A DNA stretch of 64,000 nucleotides, taken from Flavivirga eckloniae. GTDB lineage: Bacteria; Bacteroidota; Bacteroidia; Flavobacteriales; Flavobacteriaceae. The position numbers were made by a program, and so were the translations under genes. The first letter of the stretch is position 1, and each line of letters starts with the position of its first letter. The stretch spans positions 1,138,001 through 1,202,000 of the forward strand of contig NZ_CP025791.1 in NCBI RefSeq assembly GCF_002886045.1. The letters run 5' to 3'. Under the pieces are notes generated by a model that was not told the DNA's origin, made no database searches, and saw only the letters and a list, made by a program, of their open reading frames with translations. Of this stretch, positions 51,627 to 60,566 are shown in pieces.

Positions 51627-53576
51627 CTACTTTTTAATTTGTTTCTTTATGTTTTTTAATGCGTCTTGATTAATTTGTATTTTATATTTGTCCCCTAAAT
51701 CCTTTAACCAATTTTCTTCCTTATAAGATTGATAATCGCTAATAACAGCGCCTTTAGCCTCTTCGAAAGTCTGCTCTTTTTCTTGTAATATGTCTTTAAC
51801 CTGAACAACTACAAAAGCATCATTATGTTTATATGTTTTTGAAACACCTTCTTTAAATTGGAACGATTTAGGAAGGGCTTGATGCTCGGCATCCATAATA
51901 TCTGATGTAAATATCACGTCTATCTTATCATTACTATTAATAAGTGCCTTAATTTGATCGATTGCCATACCCTGTTTTAGTAATTTAGATACTTTTTTTA
52001 GGGTTTTCTGCTTTGCAGAAGATGCCACCACGGCATCAACACGCTTAGGCAACACGTAATCACTTTTATGCGTTTTATAATAATCCTGAATTCCTGTAGA
52101 ATCTGTTTTAGCAGCATTCCAAATAGTAGTTTCCATTAAATCGAATAACAACAGACCATCTCTGTACTCATCAACAATATGAGCAAACTCTTCGTTTTCG
52201 GTTTCTAAATTGTCTTCATGATATCTAACCAAATTACTATTTAAAAACTCTTCGTATTTCTTTGAAACTAATAGTTGAATTGATCCGCTTGCACCTCTTC
52301 TACGTTGCGACTTTAATAAATAATTACCAAAATCCTTATATAAAAACTGTTTCTTGCCAATTTTAACTAATGGTTCATCGCCAGTAAACTCGTTAGGTAA
52401 TTTCCATATAGTTTTAAAATAATCATCGTTAAGTATAGATTCGAAATACTTTAATGCGGGTTGATCACCTATATTGTATTTCTTTTTTAAGGATGCATAT
52501 AATGCTTCATCTATTAATTTAGAACGGTCGTCTCGTTTTATTTTCTGCTCTAATTCTCCTTTAACAGCATCAAACTCACGTACAGGTTTTTTCGCGATTA
52601 GTTTTGCAATATGCCAACCATATTGTGTTTTAAATGGCTCGGATATAGCATCTACCTCTTCTAAACCAAAAGCAACCTCTTCGAATTCTGGCGAACCTAA
52701 TTGTCCGCTAGAAAACGACTTTAACACCCCGCCTTTTGAAGCCGAACTTCTATCGTCGGAAAACTGTTTAGCCAAAGCCTCAAAGTCTTCTCCTTGATTA
52801 ATCTTTTTATAAATATCCTGAATTCTAACTTCTGGTTTCTCGGCTAAAGTATCGCCTTTTTTCTCAACCACCATAATATGGGCTACAGTACGCTCTCCTC
52901 TGGATTTACGTTTATCTAAAACATTAACTATATGGTATCCAAAACGTGTTCTAAAAGGTTGCGATATGTCACCTACATTGGTATTAAAAGCAGCTGTTTC
53001 AAACTTATAAACCATTCTAAAACCAGAAAAATAACCTAACTCTTCGCCAAAAACCGTTCTTCCATTGTGTACTTCTTTCCTAACGATTTCAAACCCTTCG
53101 CTTAAGGTTCTATTTCTTAGCTTTACAATATCATTATAAGCAGCAAGTGTATCTTCCGGACTAGCGTTTTCGCCAACTTTAACCAAAATATGATTGGCTT
53201 TTATATCGTAAGAAATACGTTCGTAAGCTTCCTTAACCATAGCTTCAGAAACCTTAGCATCTGTCATATAACTTTTTGCTAGTTGTTTTTTATAATTGGA
53301 AAGCTCTCGTTTATACGATGATTTATTATGAAGCTCTAGTGCTTTGGCTTCTTTTAATTTTAATTTGTAATTGGTAAAAAGTGTTAAATACTCATCAACA
53401 TCTTTTTGGGATTCGTCTTGAACTAAATCAAGGTTTTTGTTGTAAACTCTTAAAAATTCTGATGTATAAACAGGTTCATCATCAACGTAAAAAAGGACAT
53501 CTTTTTGTACGGATTGCGCTTCAACACCTAATATTAAAGCGATTAATATTAAAGTAAGTCTATATCTTAATTTCAT
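51627..53576 (-). CDS. Peptidylprolyl isomerase with two PpiC domains
   Basis: 649-residue exported parvulin. Signal peptide (about 1-20, LGVEAQS), a helical N-terminal chaperone part (about 35-120), PpiC domain 1 at about 125-220 (SYDIKANHILVKVGENASPED...FRTRFGYHIVNVLDKRKS) and PpiC domain 2 at about 225-330 (RTVAHIMVVEKKGDTLAEKP...FKTQYGWHIAKLIAKKPV), then a long helical C-terminus. It is first of a three-gene chaperone set followed by moxR, probably for outer-membrane or secreted protein assembly. A promoter box lies at 53605-53612, divergent from the cytochrome operon. Confidence 0.92.
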   Translation of the reverse strand: MKLRYRLTLILIALILGVEAQSVQKDVLFYVDDEPVYTSEFLRVYNKNLDLVQDESQKDVDEYLTLFTNYKLKLKEAKALELHNKSSYKRELSNYKKQLAKSYMTDAKVSEAMVKEAYERISYDIKANHILVKVGENASPEDTLAAYNDIVKLRNRTLSEGFEIVRKEVHNGRTVFGEELGYFSGFRMVYKFETAAFNTNVGDISQPFRTRFGYHIVNVLDKRKSRGERTVAHIMVVEKKGDTLAEKPEVRIQDIYKKINQGEDFEALAKQFSDDRSSASKGGVLKSFSSGQLGSPEFEEVAFGLEEVDAISEPFKTQYGWHIAKLIAKKPVREFDAVKGELEQKIKRDDRSKLIDEALYASLKKKYNIGDQPALKYFESILNDDYFKTIWKLPNEFTGDEPLVKIGKKQFLYKDFGNYLLKSQRRRGASGSIQLLVSKKYEEFLNSNLVRYHEDNLETENEEFAHIVDEYRDGLLLFDLMETTIWNAAKTDSTGIQDYYKTHKSDYVLPKRVDAVVASSAKQKTLKKVSKLLKQGMAIDQIKALINSNDKIDVIFTSDIMDAEHQALPKSFQFKEGVSKTYKHNDAFVVVQVKDILQEKEQTFEEAKGAVISDYQSYKEENWLKDLGDKYKIQINQDALKNIKKQIKK

Positions 53577-53604
53577 GTGAAGTGAAAATTTGTTCTATGG
53601 TTTA

Positions 53605-53612
53605 CAAAAATA
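53605..53612 (-). promoter_or_regulatory. Bacteroidota -7 promoter box for the parvulin operon
   Basis: Reads TATTTTTG on the minus strand; exact TAnnTTTG match, ending 28 bp before the ATG at 53576. Confidence 0.55.
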
Positions 53613-53681
53613 GCAATATATAGCTATAATACAAGTTGTTTTACTAACGATTAAAAAAGACTATTATTGAGCTTTTTGGAT

Positions 53682-53689
53682 TATATTTG
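53682..53689 (+). promoter_or_regulatory. Bacteroidota -7 promoter box for the cytochrome/MFS operon
   Basis: TATATTTG, an exact TAnnTTTG match ending 23 bp before the ATG at 53713. It is divergent from the parvulin promoter about 70 bp away. Confidence 0.55.
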
Positions 53690-53712
53690 ACTTCAAATTA
53701 TCACTTACCTTT

Positions 53713-53949
53713 ATGCTAAAGTTTAAACTTATTTGGGATTTCCGTGGTCCAAATGCCTGGAAGATAGCAGAACACCATGAAATTCATTTAAAAGAATATA
53801 TACAATTAGAAAACCTTGATATTTCTATTACCGGTGTGGAACAAATAAGTGATAATCATGTTATTACTTTTCTGATTGTGAATAAAGATAAAATGAAACT
53901 TATAAGAGATGCTTTAAAACCAAACCGTGGACAAATTTATAATGACTAA
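53713..53949 (+). CDS. Conserved small protein of unknown function
   Basis: 78-residue soluble protein with no signal or membrane segment: MLKFKLIWDFRGPNAWKIAEHH, EYIQLENLDISITGVEQIS, ITFLIVNKDKMKLIRDALKPNRGQIYND. The pattern suggests a small alpha/beta fold. It has its own promoter box 23 bp upstream and overlaps the cytochrome gene by 8 bp, so the two are translationally coupled. The gene is well supported; the function is not recognised. Confidence 0.75.
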   Translation: MLKFKLIWDFRGPNAWKIAEHHEIHLKEYIQLENLDISITGVEQISDNHVITFLIVNKDKMKLIRDALKPNRGQIYND

Positions 53950-56161
53950 AAATTTGAATGATTCTCTAAAAAATACGTGGTTTCTTGTTATACCATTTCT
54001 TTTGGTTTTTGCTTGTAAAAAACAAGAATATAGATCGCAAAACACAGTTCAAAATAAAACCGAGCATCCAAAATTTGTAGGTAAAGCGGCTTGTATAGAT
54101 TGCCATAAATCGGAATATGATCATTGGAATGGTTCGCACCATCAACAGGCTATGAGCCTTGCAGATTCTACTACTGTTTTAGGCAATTTTAATAATACAG
54201 TATTTAACCATAAAGGGGTTAAAAACACTTTCTTTAAAAAAGGAAATGATTTTTATGTGAACACTACAGATAAAAATGGAAACTACCGTGATTATAAAAT
54301 AGTATACACTTTTGGGGTAACACCTTTACAGCAATACATTGTTAAGTTTCCAGATGGTGCCTATCAATGTTTAATAACCGCCTGGGATACTGAAAAGAAC
54401 ACATGGTTTCATTTACAGCCTGATTTAGAGTTAGCGCACGACGAATGGATAAACTGGACGGGAGGCGCTATGCGATGGAATACGGCTTGTGCCGACTGCC
54501 ACTCTACAAACCTTGAAAAAGGTTTCGATGCTAAAACAAACGTGTTCAATACCACTTTTAATGAAATTAATGTAAGTTGCGAAGCTTGCCATGGTCCTGC
54601 AAGTAAACATGTATCGTTTTATAAAAATTACGATGAAAACACTAAGGCTACGCCTCCAAAATTATATATGGGGAAATCACAGGAGTCTAAAGATCTCGTT
54701 CAAAAATGTGCGAGATGCCACTCAAGACGGTCTCAAACAACAAAGAAATTCGATTATAACGGCCATTTTCTAGATCATTATAGTCCTGCGCTTCTTGTTG
54801 ATCCGTTGTACGAACTAGACGGTCAAATAAAGGACGAAGTTTATGTTTATGGTTCCTTTATGCAAAGTAAGATGTACCAAAACAATGTGGCTTGTGTAGA
54901 TTGCCACGACGCCCATTCGTTAAAACTTAAACAAACAGGTAACAACCTTTGCATGAGTTGCCACGAACCGAAATATAATAGTGAAGCTCATCATTATCAT
55001 CCTATTAATTCGGAAGGTGCCCAATGTATTAATTGCCATATGACCGGAAAAATATATATGGGTAACGATTACAGGCGCGACCATAGTTTTAGAGTACCTC
55101 GACCAGACCAAACTGTAAAGTATGGTACTCCTAATGCTTGTAACGAATGCCATAAAGACAAATCTCCAGAATGGGCCAGTGCATTTATTAATTCTAAATA
55201 TGGCACTAAACGTCCAGACCATTTTTCTAATTATCTGTTAGAAGGGTATCACAACAATCATGAAGCTTTATTCACATTATTGTCTCAAAGCAAGTTTCCT
55301 GAAATTGCGCGGGCAACGGCCTTGTATCAATACACAAACAATTCGTTAACTCATGATGAAATAAATGATATTAGGAAATTTCTAAATGACCCTTCTATTC
55401 TTGTAAGAAATGAAGCGGTACGTTCTTTTGAAAAGATTCGCGATAAAAACTACCATGCCGATATTGCGCCTTTATTAAAGGATTCCATTAGATTGGTAAG
55501 AATCGCTGCGGTTAAATATTTTAATAGCATTGGTGCTAACATGACGGGCAATGATGCTTTTAATAAAGCAGAAAAAGAATATTTAGAGGATTTGGATATG
55601 AATGCTGATTTTGCTTCCGGACAGCATCAAATAGCTGTTTATAATGAAATGAAAGGCCATACAGATTTAGCTATTAAGGCTTACAGAAAATCTTTAGAGA
55701 TCGATAATCGCTATAATATATCCCGAATGAATTTAGCTTTGTTAGTTTATAAGCAAGGACATATAGAAGAAGCGAAAAGTCTTTATCTTAAAGTGATTGA
55801 GCTAGAGCCTGAATACAGCAATTCTTATTATATGCTGGGGTTACTATTTAACGAGGTTGGAGACACTAAAAATGCTTTAAAATACTTGGCTGAGGCATGC
55901 AACAAAAAGCCTGCTAATATTAGAGCCTTTTATAATTACGCCTTAAAGCTTCAGGCAGAAAATTTAAATCAGAAATCAGTAGAGGTTATCAATAAAGCAC
56001 TAGCTATTTTTCCTAATAATGAAAACTTACTGTATGTAAGATTGATTGGAGAAATTAATCTTAAACAAGATATTGAAGCTTATAACACCTGTTCTCAACT
56101 TATTAAACTTGCACCAAATAATGCTAATTATAAACAAATTCTGGAAAGCTTGAATACTTAA
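53942..56161 (+). CDS. Octaheme c-type cytochrome lipoprotein with HEAT and TPR repeats
   Basis: About 739 residues. The signal peptide ends in a lipobox near VFAC (residue 24), so it is a lipoprotein. Eight CXXCH heme motifs are visible (CIDCH, CADCH, CEACH, CARCH, CVDCH, CMSCH, CINCH, CNECH) in a cytochrome c554-like part (about 45-385). HEAT-like helices (FLNDPSILVRNEAVRSF) lie at about 430-520 and TPRs at about 550-735. It probably transfers electrons in the periplasm while the repeats dock a partner. The ATG at 53942 overlaps the preceding gene; a GTG five codons upstream is less likely. No cytochrome maturation genes are nearby. The MFS gene follows directly. Confidence 0.88.
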   Translation: MTKNLNDSLKNTWFLVIPFLLVFACKKQEYRSQNTVQNKTEHPKFVGKAACIDCHKSEYDHWNGSHHQQAMSLADSTTVLGNFNNTVFNHKGVKNTFFKKGNDFYVNTTDKNGNYRDYKIVYTFGVTPLQQYIVKFPDGAYQCLITAWDTEKNTWFHLQPDLELAHDEWINWTGGAMRWNTACADCHSTNLEKGFDAKTNVFNTTFNEINVSCEACHGPASKHVSFYKNYDENTKATPPKLYMGKSQESKDLVQKCARCHSRRSQTTKKFDYNGHFLDHYSPALLVDPLYELDGQIKDEVYVYGSFMQSKMYQNNVACVDCHDAHSLKLKQTGNNLCMSCHEPKYNSEAHHYHPINSEGAQCINCHMTGKIYMGNDYRRDHSFRVPRPDQTVKYGTPNACNECHKDKSPEWASAFINSKYGTKRPDHFSNYLLEGYHNNHEALFTLLSQSKFPEIARATALYQYTNNSLTHDEINDIRKFLNDPSILVRNEAVRSFEKIRDKNYHADIAPLLKDSIRLVRIAAVKYFNSIGANMTGNDAFNKAEKEYLEDLDMNADFASGQHQIAVYNEMKGHTDLAIKAYRKSLEIDNRYNISRMNLALLVYKQGHIEEAKSLYLKVIELEPEYSNSYYMLGLLFNEVGDTKNALKYLAEACNKKPANIRAFYNYALKLQAENLNQKSVEVINKALAIFPNNENLLYVRLIGEINLKQDIEAYNTCSQLIKLAPNNANYKQILESLNT

Positions 56162-57349
56162 ATGGAACAGCGAGGTGTAATACTAAAAGTTATAGTAATT
56201 TCACAATTCTTATGCACATCTGTTTGGTTTGCTAGTAATGGTGTTATCAATGATCTCATAGCTAACTTTAAACTTACAAATAATGCTTTAGGTCATTTAA
56301 CATCATCTGTTCAATTCGGTTTTATTTTAGGCACACTAATCTTTGCTATCTTAAATATTGCAGATCGCTACGCACCTTCAAAGGTATTCTTTATTAGCGC
56401 CTTGTTATCTGCGCTTTTTAATATTGGCGTTTTATGGCAAGGAAGTCATTTAACCAGTTTATTAATATTTCGGTTTTTCACTGGTTTTTTTCTCGCTGGT
56501 ATCTACCCTGTAGGTATGAAAATAGCTGCCGATTACTATAAAGAAGGGCTTGGGAAATCGCTTGGTTTTTTGGTCGGCGCATTGGTATTGGGAACAGCTT
56601 TGCCTCATTTGTTAAAAGGAATTACAAATACACTTCCCTGGAAATCTGTAATACTTATAACAACATGTCTTTCAATAGCAGGTGGGGTGTTAATGTTAAT
56701 TATGGTTCCTAACGGACCGTATAGAAAACAAAGCCAGAAACTAAATCTTTTAGCTTTTTTTAGTGTATTCCGTAATCATAAATTTCGTTCCTCTGCTTTT
56801 GGATATTTTGGACACATGTGGGAACTCTATGCCTTTTGGGCATTTACACCAATCATACTGAAGACATATAGCGATTTACATCCTGAAACCATATTTAATA
56901 TCCCCATTTTATCCTTTTTTATTATAGGAATAGGCGGATTGGCCTGTATTTTAGGTGGCTACATTTCTCAAACAATAGGAGTTAAAAAAACGGCTTTTAT
57001 TGCATTGTTATTGTCATGCGTATGTTGCCTCATTTCGCCATTGATGTTTACACTTCAATCTGAAAACCTATTTATCATTTTTCTTATCTTTTGGGGTATG
57101 GTAGTTATTGCCGATTCTCCTCTTTTCTCAACTTTAGTAGCGAAAAATGCAGTGCCAGAAATAAAGGGGACTGCTCTAACCATAGTGAATTGTATTGGGT
57201 TTGCAATAACCATAATTAGTATTCAAATCGTAAATAGCATAGGAAGTTTTGCAGATGCAAATAATGTTTATGTCCTACTCGCTATAGGTCCTCTATTAGG
57301 AATAATAGCATTAAGTACAAAACCTAAATCGGCAAAAAAACTTAAGTAG
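56162..57349 (+). CDS. Major facilitator superfamily transporter
   Basis: 395-residue inner-membrane transporter with about 12 helices. The MFS loop-2/3 region shows ILNIADRYAPSKVFFISALLSALF and the second half GGYISQTIGVKKTAFIALLLSC. Start ISQFLCTSVWFASNGVINDLIANF resembles nitrate/nitrite- or cyanate-type MFS proteins found in Bacteroidota, but the substrate cannot be assigned. The ATG directly follows the cytochrome stop codon (same base run), which indicates tight co-expression, so the substrate may feed or follow the redox reaction. Confidence 0.92.
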   Translation: MEQRGVILKVIVISQFLCTSVWFASNGVINDLIANFKLTNNALGHLTSSVQFGFILGTLIFAILNIADRYAPSKVFFISALLSALFNIGVLWQGSHLTSLLIFRFFTGFFLAGIYPVGMKIAADYYKEGLGKSLGFLVGALVLGTALPHLLKGITNTLPWKSVILITTCLSIAGGVLMLIMVPNGPYRKQSQKLNLLAFFSVFRNHKFRSSAFGYFGHMWELYAFWAFTPIILKTYSDLHPETIFNIPILSFFIIGIGGLACILGGYISQTIGVKKTAFIALLLSCVCCLISPLMFTLQSENLFIIFLIFWGMVVIADSPLFSTLVAKNAVPEIKGTALTIVNCIGFAITIISIQIVNSIGSFADANNVYVLLAIGPLLGIIALSTKPKSAKKLK

Positions 57350-57448
57350 CTCTTTTGTAAGCACACTACTCTATTCTATTTCAATTGAGTATTAAAAACA
57401 GTTCGGAAGCTATTGAGATATGGTTAAATATGTAACCTAAATTAATGT

Positions 57449-57484
57449 GAATCTTGGATAAGAGAATTTATGTCGGTGTGTGTC
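57449..57484 (+). repeat. Dispersed ~35-bp repeat, copy 2
   Basis: GAATCTTGGATAAGA then AATTTATGTC matches the minus strand of 7003-7038 with few mismatches. See the finding on the dispersed repeat. Confidence 0.5.
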
Positions 57485-57626
57485 CCAGACTTGTTTCAGA
57501 ACTATTTTTTTACTGTCACAGTGCTCTCCTCTTTAAATTAAAGCCGAGAAATGAATTTCGATTTTGATAAAAATTGGAAGAAAGAGGAGTTTTATTAAAA
57601 ATAACAAACCAATATAACCCTCCGAA

Positions 57627-57668
57627 TCCCGATCTCATCGGGATCCACCTCCCTTTTTAATAGGGAGG
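57627..57668. repeat. Two adjacent hairpins between convergent genes
   Basis: A 7-bp stem TCCCGAT / ATCGGGA with a 3-nt loop (57627-57643) stands next to a 7-bp stem CCTCCCT / AGGGAGG (57648-57668). GGGATCCACCTCCC-type words are common dispersed sequences in flavobacterial gaps. The pair probably terminates guaB and/or the MFS transcript. Confidence 0.5.
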
Positions 57669-57706
57669 AACACCTTGAATTCTTAAGCAAGAATACGTTA
57701 AATTAT

Positions 57707-59179
57707 TTATCTAGAATAGTTAGGCGACTCTTTAGTAATAGTTACATCATGCGGATGGCTCTCATTAATACCACTAGCCGTAATTTTTACAAAGCGTCCA
57801 TTTTCCTTTAATGTTGCTATATCTTTAGCACCACAGTACCCCATACCGGCACGTAACCCCCCTATAAACTGGTGAATACTTTCGTATAAGTCACCTTTAT
57901 AAGGTACACGACCTACAATACCTTCTGGCACCAACTTTTTAATATCGTCTTCTACATCCTGGAAATAACGGTCTTTACTACCTTGTTTCATAGCTTCTAC
58001 AGACCCCATACCACGGTACGACTTAAACTTTCTTCCTTCGTAGATTATAGTTTCACCCGGAGATTCTTTAGTTCCTGCCAATAGCGATCCTAACATAACA
58101 GTATCTGCTCCTGCTGCAATCGCTTTTGGTATATCTCCTGTATAACGAATACCACCATCTGCAATCACTGGTACTCCAGAACCTTTTATAGCCTCGGCAA
58201 CTTCTAAAACGGCCGAAAACTGTGGAAAACCTACTCCTGCAACAACACGAGTAGTACAAATAGAACCTGGTCCAATACCCACTTTTACGGCATCGGCTCC
58301 TGCTTCTACCAAATACTTAGCAGCTTCGGCAGTAGCAATATTTCCAACTATAACTTCCAGTTCCGGGAACTTAGATTTAATTTCCTTTAATACCCCAACC
58401 ACACCTTTGGTATGCCCATGAGCCGTATCAATTACAACAGCATCAACACCAGCACCTACTAAAGCTTCTGCTCTTTCAACGGCATCTCCGGTAACACCAA
58501 TCGCCGCAGCAACACGTAAACGTCCGTACTGATCCTTATTAGCTATTGGTTTCTGGCTAAGTTTAGTAATATCTCTAAACGTAATTAAACCCGATAATTT
58601 ATAGTTATCGTCAACAATAAGTAGTTTTTCTATTTTGTGTTTTTGAAGGATTTCTTCTGCATCTTTTAAAGACGTACCAACAGCAGATGTTACCAGGTTT
58701 TCCCCTGTCATAACCTCAACAATAGGTCTTGAATTATCATGCTCGAAACGTAAATCACGATTGGTTACAATACCTTTTAAAGTTCCTGTTTCATCAACAA
58801 TAGGAATACCACCAATACCATGTTCTGACATACTTTGTTTAGCATCACTAACAATAGCAGTAAGTGGCAACGTAACCGGATCGATAATCATACCGCTCTC
58901 TGCACGTTTTACTTTTCTAACTTTTAAAGCTTGCGCCTCAATCGTCATATTTTTGTGTAAAACACCAATCCCTCCCTCTTGTGCCATGGCAATAGCCATT
59001 TTACTTTCGGTAACCGTATCCATCGCTGCCGAAATGATAGGCACATTAATTGTGATGTTACGAGTAAACTTTGTTTGGATATTAACTTCGCGCGGAAGGA
59101 CTTCTGAAAATGCTGGAACTAAAAGGACGTCATCGTAGGTTAAACCTTCTCCTACTATTTTGTTTTGATGTGCGGTCAT
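57707..59179 (-). CDS. guaB: Inosine-5'-monophosphate dehydrogenase
   Basis: 490-residue enzyme oxidising IMP to XMP with NAD, the first step to GMP. Two CBS (Bateman) regulatory domains lie at about 95-215 ([37 protein letters not shown] and [37 protein letters not shown]). The barrel has the IMP loop [20 protein letters not shown] with the catalytic cysteine, and the flap [13 protein letters not shown] and [11 protein letters not shown]. Length is standard. A -7 box lies at 59205-59212 and a 7-bp inverted repeat sits between it and the ATG. Confidence 0.98.
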   Translation of the reverse strand: MTAHQNKIVGEGLTYDDVLLVPAFSEVLPREVNIQTKFTRNITINVPIISAAMDTVTESKMAIAMAQEGGIGVLHKNMTIEAQALKVRKVKRAESGMIIDPVTLPLTAIVSDAKQSMSEHGIGGIPIVDETGTLKGIVTNRDLRFEHDNSRPIVEVMTGENLVTSAVGTSLKDAEEILQKHKIEKLLIVDDNYKLSGLITFRDITKLSQKPIANKDQYGRLRVAAAIGVTGDAVERAEALVGAGVDAVVIDTAHGHTKGVVGVLKEIKSKFPELEVIVGNIATAEAAKYLVEAGADAVKVGIGPGSICTTRVVAGVGFPQFSAVLEVAEAIKGSGVPVIADGGIRYTGDIPKAIAAGADTVMLGSLLAGTKESPGETIIYEGRKFKSYRGMGSVEAMKQGSKDRYFQDVEDDIKKLVPEGIVGRVPYKGDLYESIHQFIGGLRAGMGYCGAKDIATLKENGRFVKITASGINESHPHDVTITKESPNYSR

Positions 59180-59182
59180 GAT

Positions 59183-59201
59183 GCAATTACGTTATAATTG
59201 C
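59183..59201 (-). promoter_or_regulatory. 7-bp inverted repeat in the guaB leader
   Basis: GCAATTA / TAATTGC with a 5-bp spacer sits just upstream of the guaB ATG, within the predicted transcript start region. It may be a repressor site or weak leader hairpin; the symmetry is real but the function is inferred. Confidence 0.4.
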
Positions 59202-59204
59202 GTG

Positions 59205-59212
59205 CAAATCTA
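59205..59212 (-). promoter_or_regulatory. Bacteroidota -7 promoter box for guaB
   Basis: Reads TAGATTTG on the minus strand; exact TAnnTTTG match ending 25 bp before the ATG. Confidence 0.55.
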
Positions 59213-59339
59213 CGCATTTTTTTTCATTTGGATTCACAAAATTTAAATGAAAAAAATAATATAGCGGATTCTCTCTGGCTTTCATGTTAAATAAAAAACT
59301 CAGGGAAAACATACAATTAAATTCTAAGATACTATGGTA

Positions 59340-60044
59340 TTATTTGTACCTGTTTTTGCAATATGGTTTAAGTACTTCAATAGCATATTTATAGCGCGTT
59401 TCCGCTTTGGAAAGATCTCCTTTAAATCTGATGGCTCTTGGCAAAAATAAACCGTATAAACATTTTCCTTTGGCAATACGCTTTAAGGTTTTTAAACTTT
59501 TGGCATTCATAGTTTTATAAATGCGATCTATCCATTCGTATTGTTCTTTCTTTAAAATCGCCCTATCCCATACTGTAGCCTTATCTGTTTTTAATACTAA
59601 TTTAGAATTATATAATTTTTGTAATTCTTCAAACGCATTATTAAAAACCAATTCGCTGCCCTGTCTGGCATAGGTCTTAACCTCTTTTTTTGAGAAGATC
59701 GAATATGGAAATATCTCCATGAGATGCATTTTCTTTGAAATAAAGTATGCCATTTGCACCCAAACAACGTCATGACCTTTTTTATTTAATTCATAGAAGA
59801 ACCATTTATAAAAGTCGCGCCGTTGCGAAATATTCTTATATTCTCGAGATAAGTTATTTTTAAGATTAAACACATTTGCCTCTTGCCACACCAAGGTGTT
59901 CTTAATACGATCTCGTTTTAACCAATCGGATGGCAACAACTTTTCCCGTTGCGTTTCCTTTTGATAAACTCTAAGACTCTTCCACTCTTTGGCAGATACT
60001 GTATTGCTAAAAATTAATATGAAGTAAACTATAATCCATCGCAT
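59340..60044 (-). CDS. Exported protein of unknown function
   Basis: About 234 residues with a signal peptide (MRWIIVYFILIFSNTVSA) and a mature part rich in tryptophan and lysine: WKSLRVYQKETQREKLLPSDWLKRDR, FYKWFFYELNKKGHDVVWVQMAYFISKKMH, and the basic C-terminus IKFKGDLSKAETRYKYAIEVL-like sequence. No domain was recognised; similar exported proteins occur in many flavobacteria. The ATG at 60044 is chosen over a GTG two codons upstream. It follows the membrane protein/FMN-binding pair by about 33 bp on the same strand and may belong to that operon. Confidence 0.78.
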   Translation of the reverse strand: MRWIIVYFILIFSNTVSAKEWKSLRVYQKETQREKLLPSDWLKRDRIKNTLVWQEANVFNLKNNLSREYKNISQRRDFYKWFFYELNKKGHDVVWVQMAYFISKKMHLMEIFPYSIFSKKEVKTYARQGSELVFNNAFEELQKLYNSKLVLKTDKATVWDRAILKKEQYEWIDRIYKTMNAKSLKTLKRIAKGKCLYGLFLPRAIRFKGDLSKAETRYKYAIEVLKPYCKNRYK

Positions 60045-60077
60045 AAGCACATAAAAATACGAGAATTATATTGATAG

Positions 60078-60566
60078 TTATTTTTTTACTAGTAGCTGTT
60101 TTAAAATAATAAGTATTGAGGCTGTAAAAGTAAGTGTCATTAAAATGCCCGAAAACATAACAATGTACTTCATCCATAGCATACCAACCCAGAGCATGTA
60201 TAACCCTCCAAACGTTAGTATAACAGATATAAAAGGTTCTACTATTAAAAATAGTTTTAGTTTTTTATTAAGCTGGGTTATAGAAACTATTAGGCCAACT
60301 AAAAAGAATATAATTGACATTGATAGTATATGATTATGAACTAAAGTGAGCATTTCCTGATCGCTTTTTTTAAAGCGCATAACCTCAGCATTTTCATCAT
60401 CTTCATTCCCTAAATAGTGTTCTTCAATGCCATTAGGATTAGCCGAAGAGGTTTCGCCAACAAATAACAATCCTGTATAAAAGCCAATACTCAATACGAT
60501 TACAAATACACCTATTAACAGTTTAATTTCTTTAGGAAGTGTAAATATTAACCCATTTAGCTGCAT
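60078..60566 (-). CDS. Four-helix membrane protein coupled to FMN-binding protein
   Basis: 162 residues with four hydrophobic helices (about 15-35, 78-100, 105-128 and 135-158). A hydrophilic loop between helices 1 and 2 (GETSSANPNGIEEHYLGNEDDENAEVMRFKKSDQEML) precedes LVHNHILSMSIIFFLVG, which carries two histidines that could hold heme or metal. The start directly follows the FMN-binding gene stop. It is probably the membrane partner of the exported flavoprotein; the exact family is not recognised. Confidence 0.75.
   Translation of the reverse strand: MQLNGLIFTLPKEIKLLIGVFVIVLSIGFYTGLLFVGETSSANPNGIEEHYLGNEDDENAEVMRFKKSDQEMLTLVHNHILSMSIIFFLVGLIVSITQLNKKLKLFLIVEPFISVILTFGGLYMLWVGMLWMKYIVMFSGILMTLTFTASILIILKQLLVKK

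Larger units (their letters stand above)
57350..57706. other. 357-bp gap between MFS gene and guaB
   Basis: Convergent intergenic region without a gene. It carries the second copy of a dispersed repeat (57449-57484) and two hairpins near the guaB end: TCCCGAT / ATCGGGA (57627-57643) and CCTCCCT / AGGGAGG (57648-57668). Confidence 0.6.
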
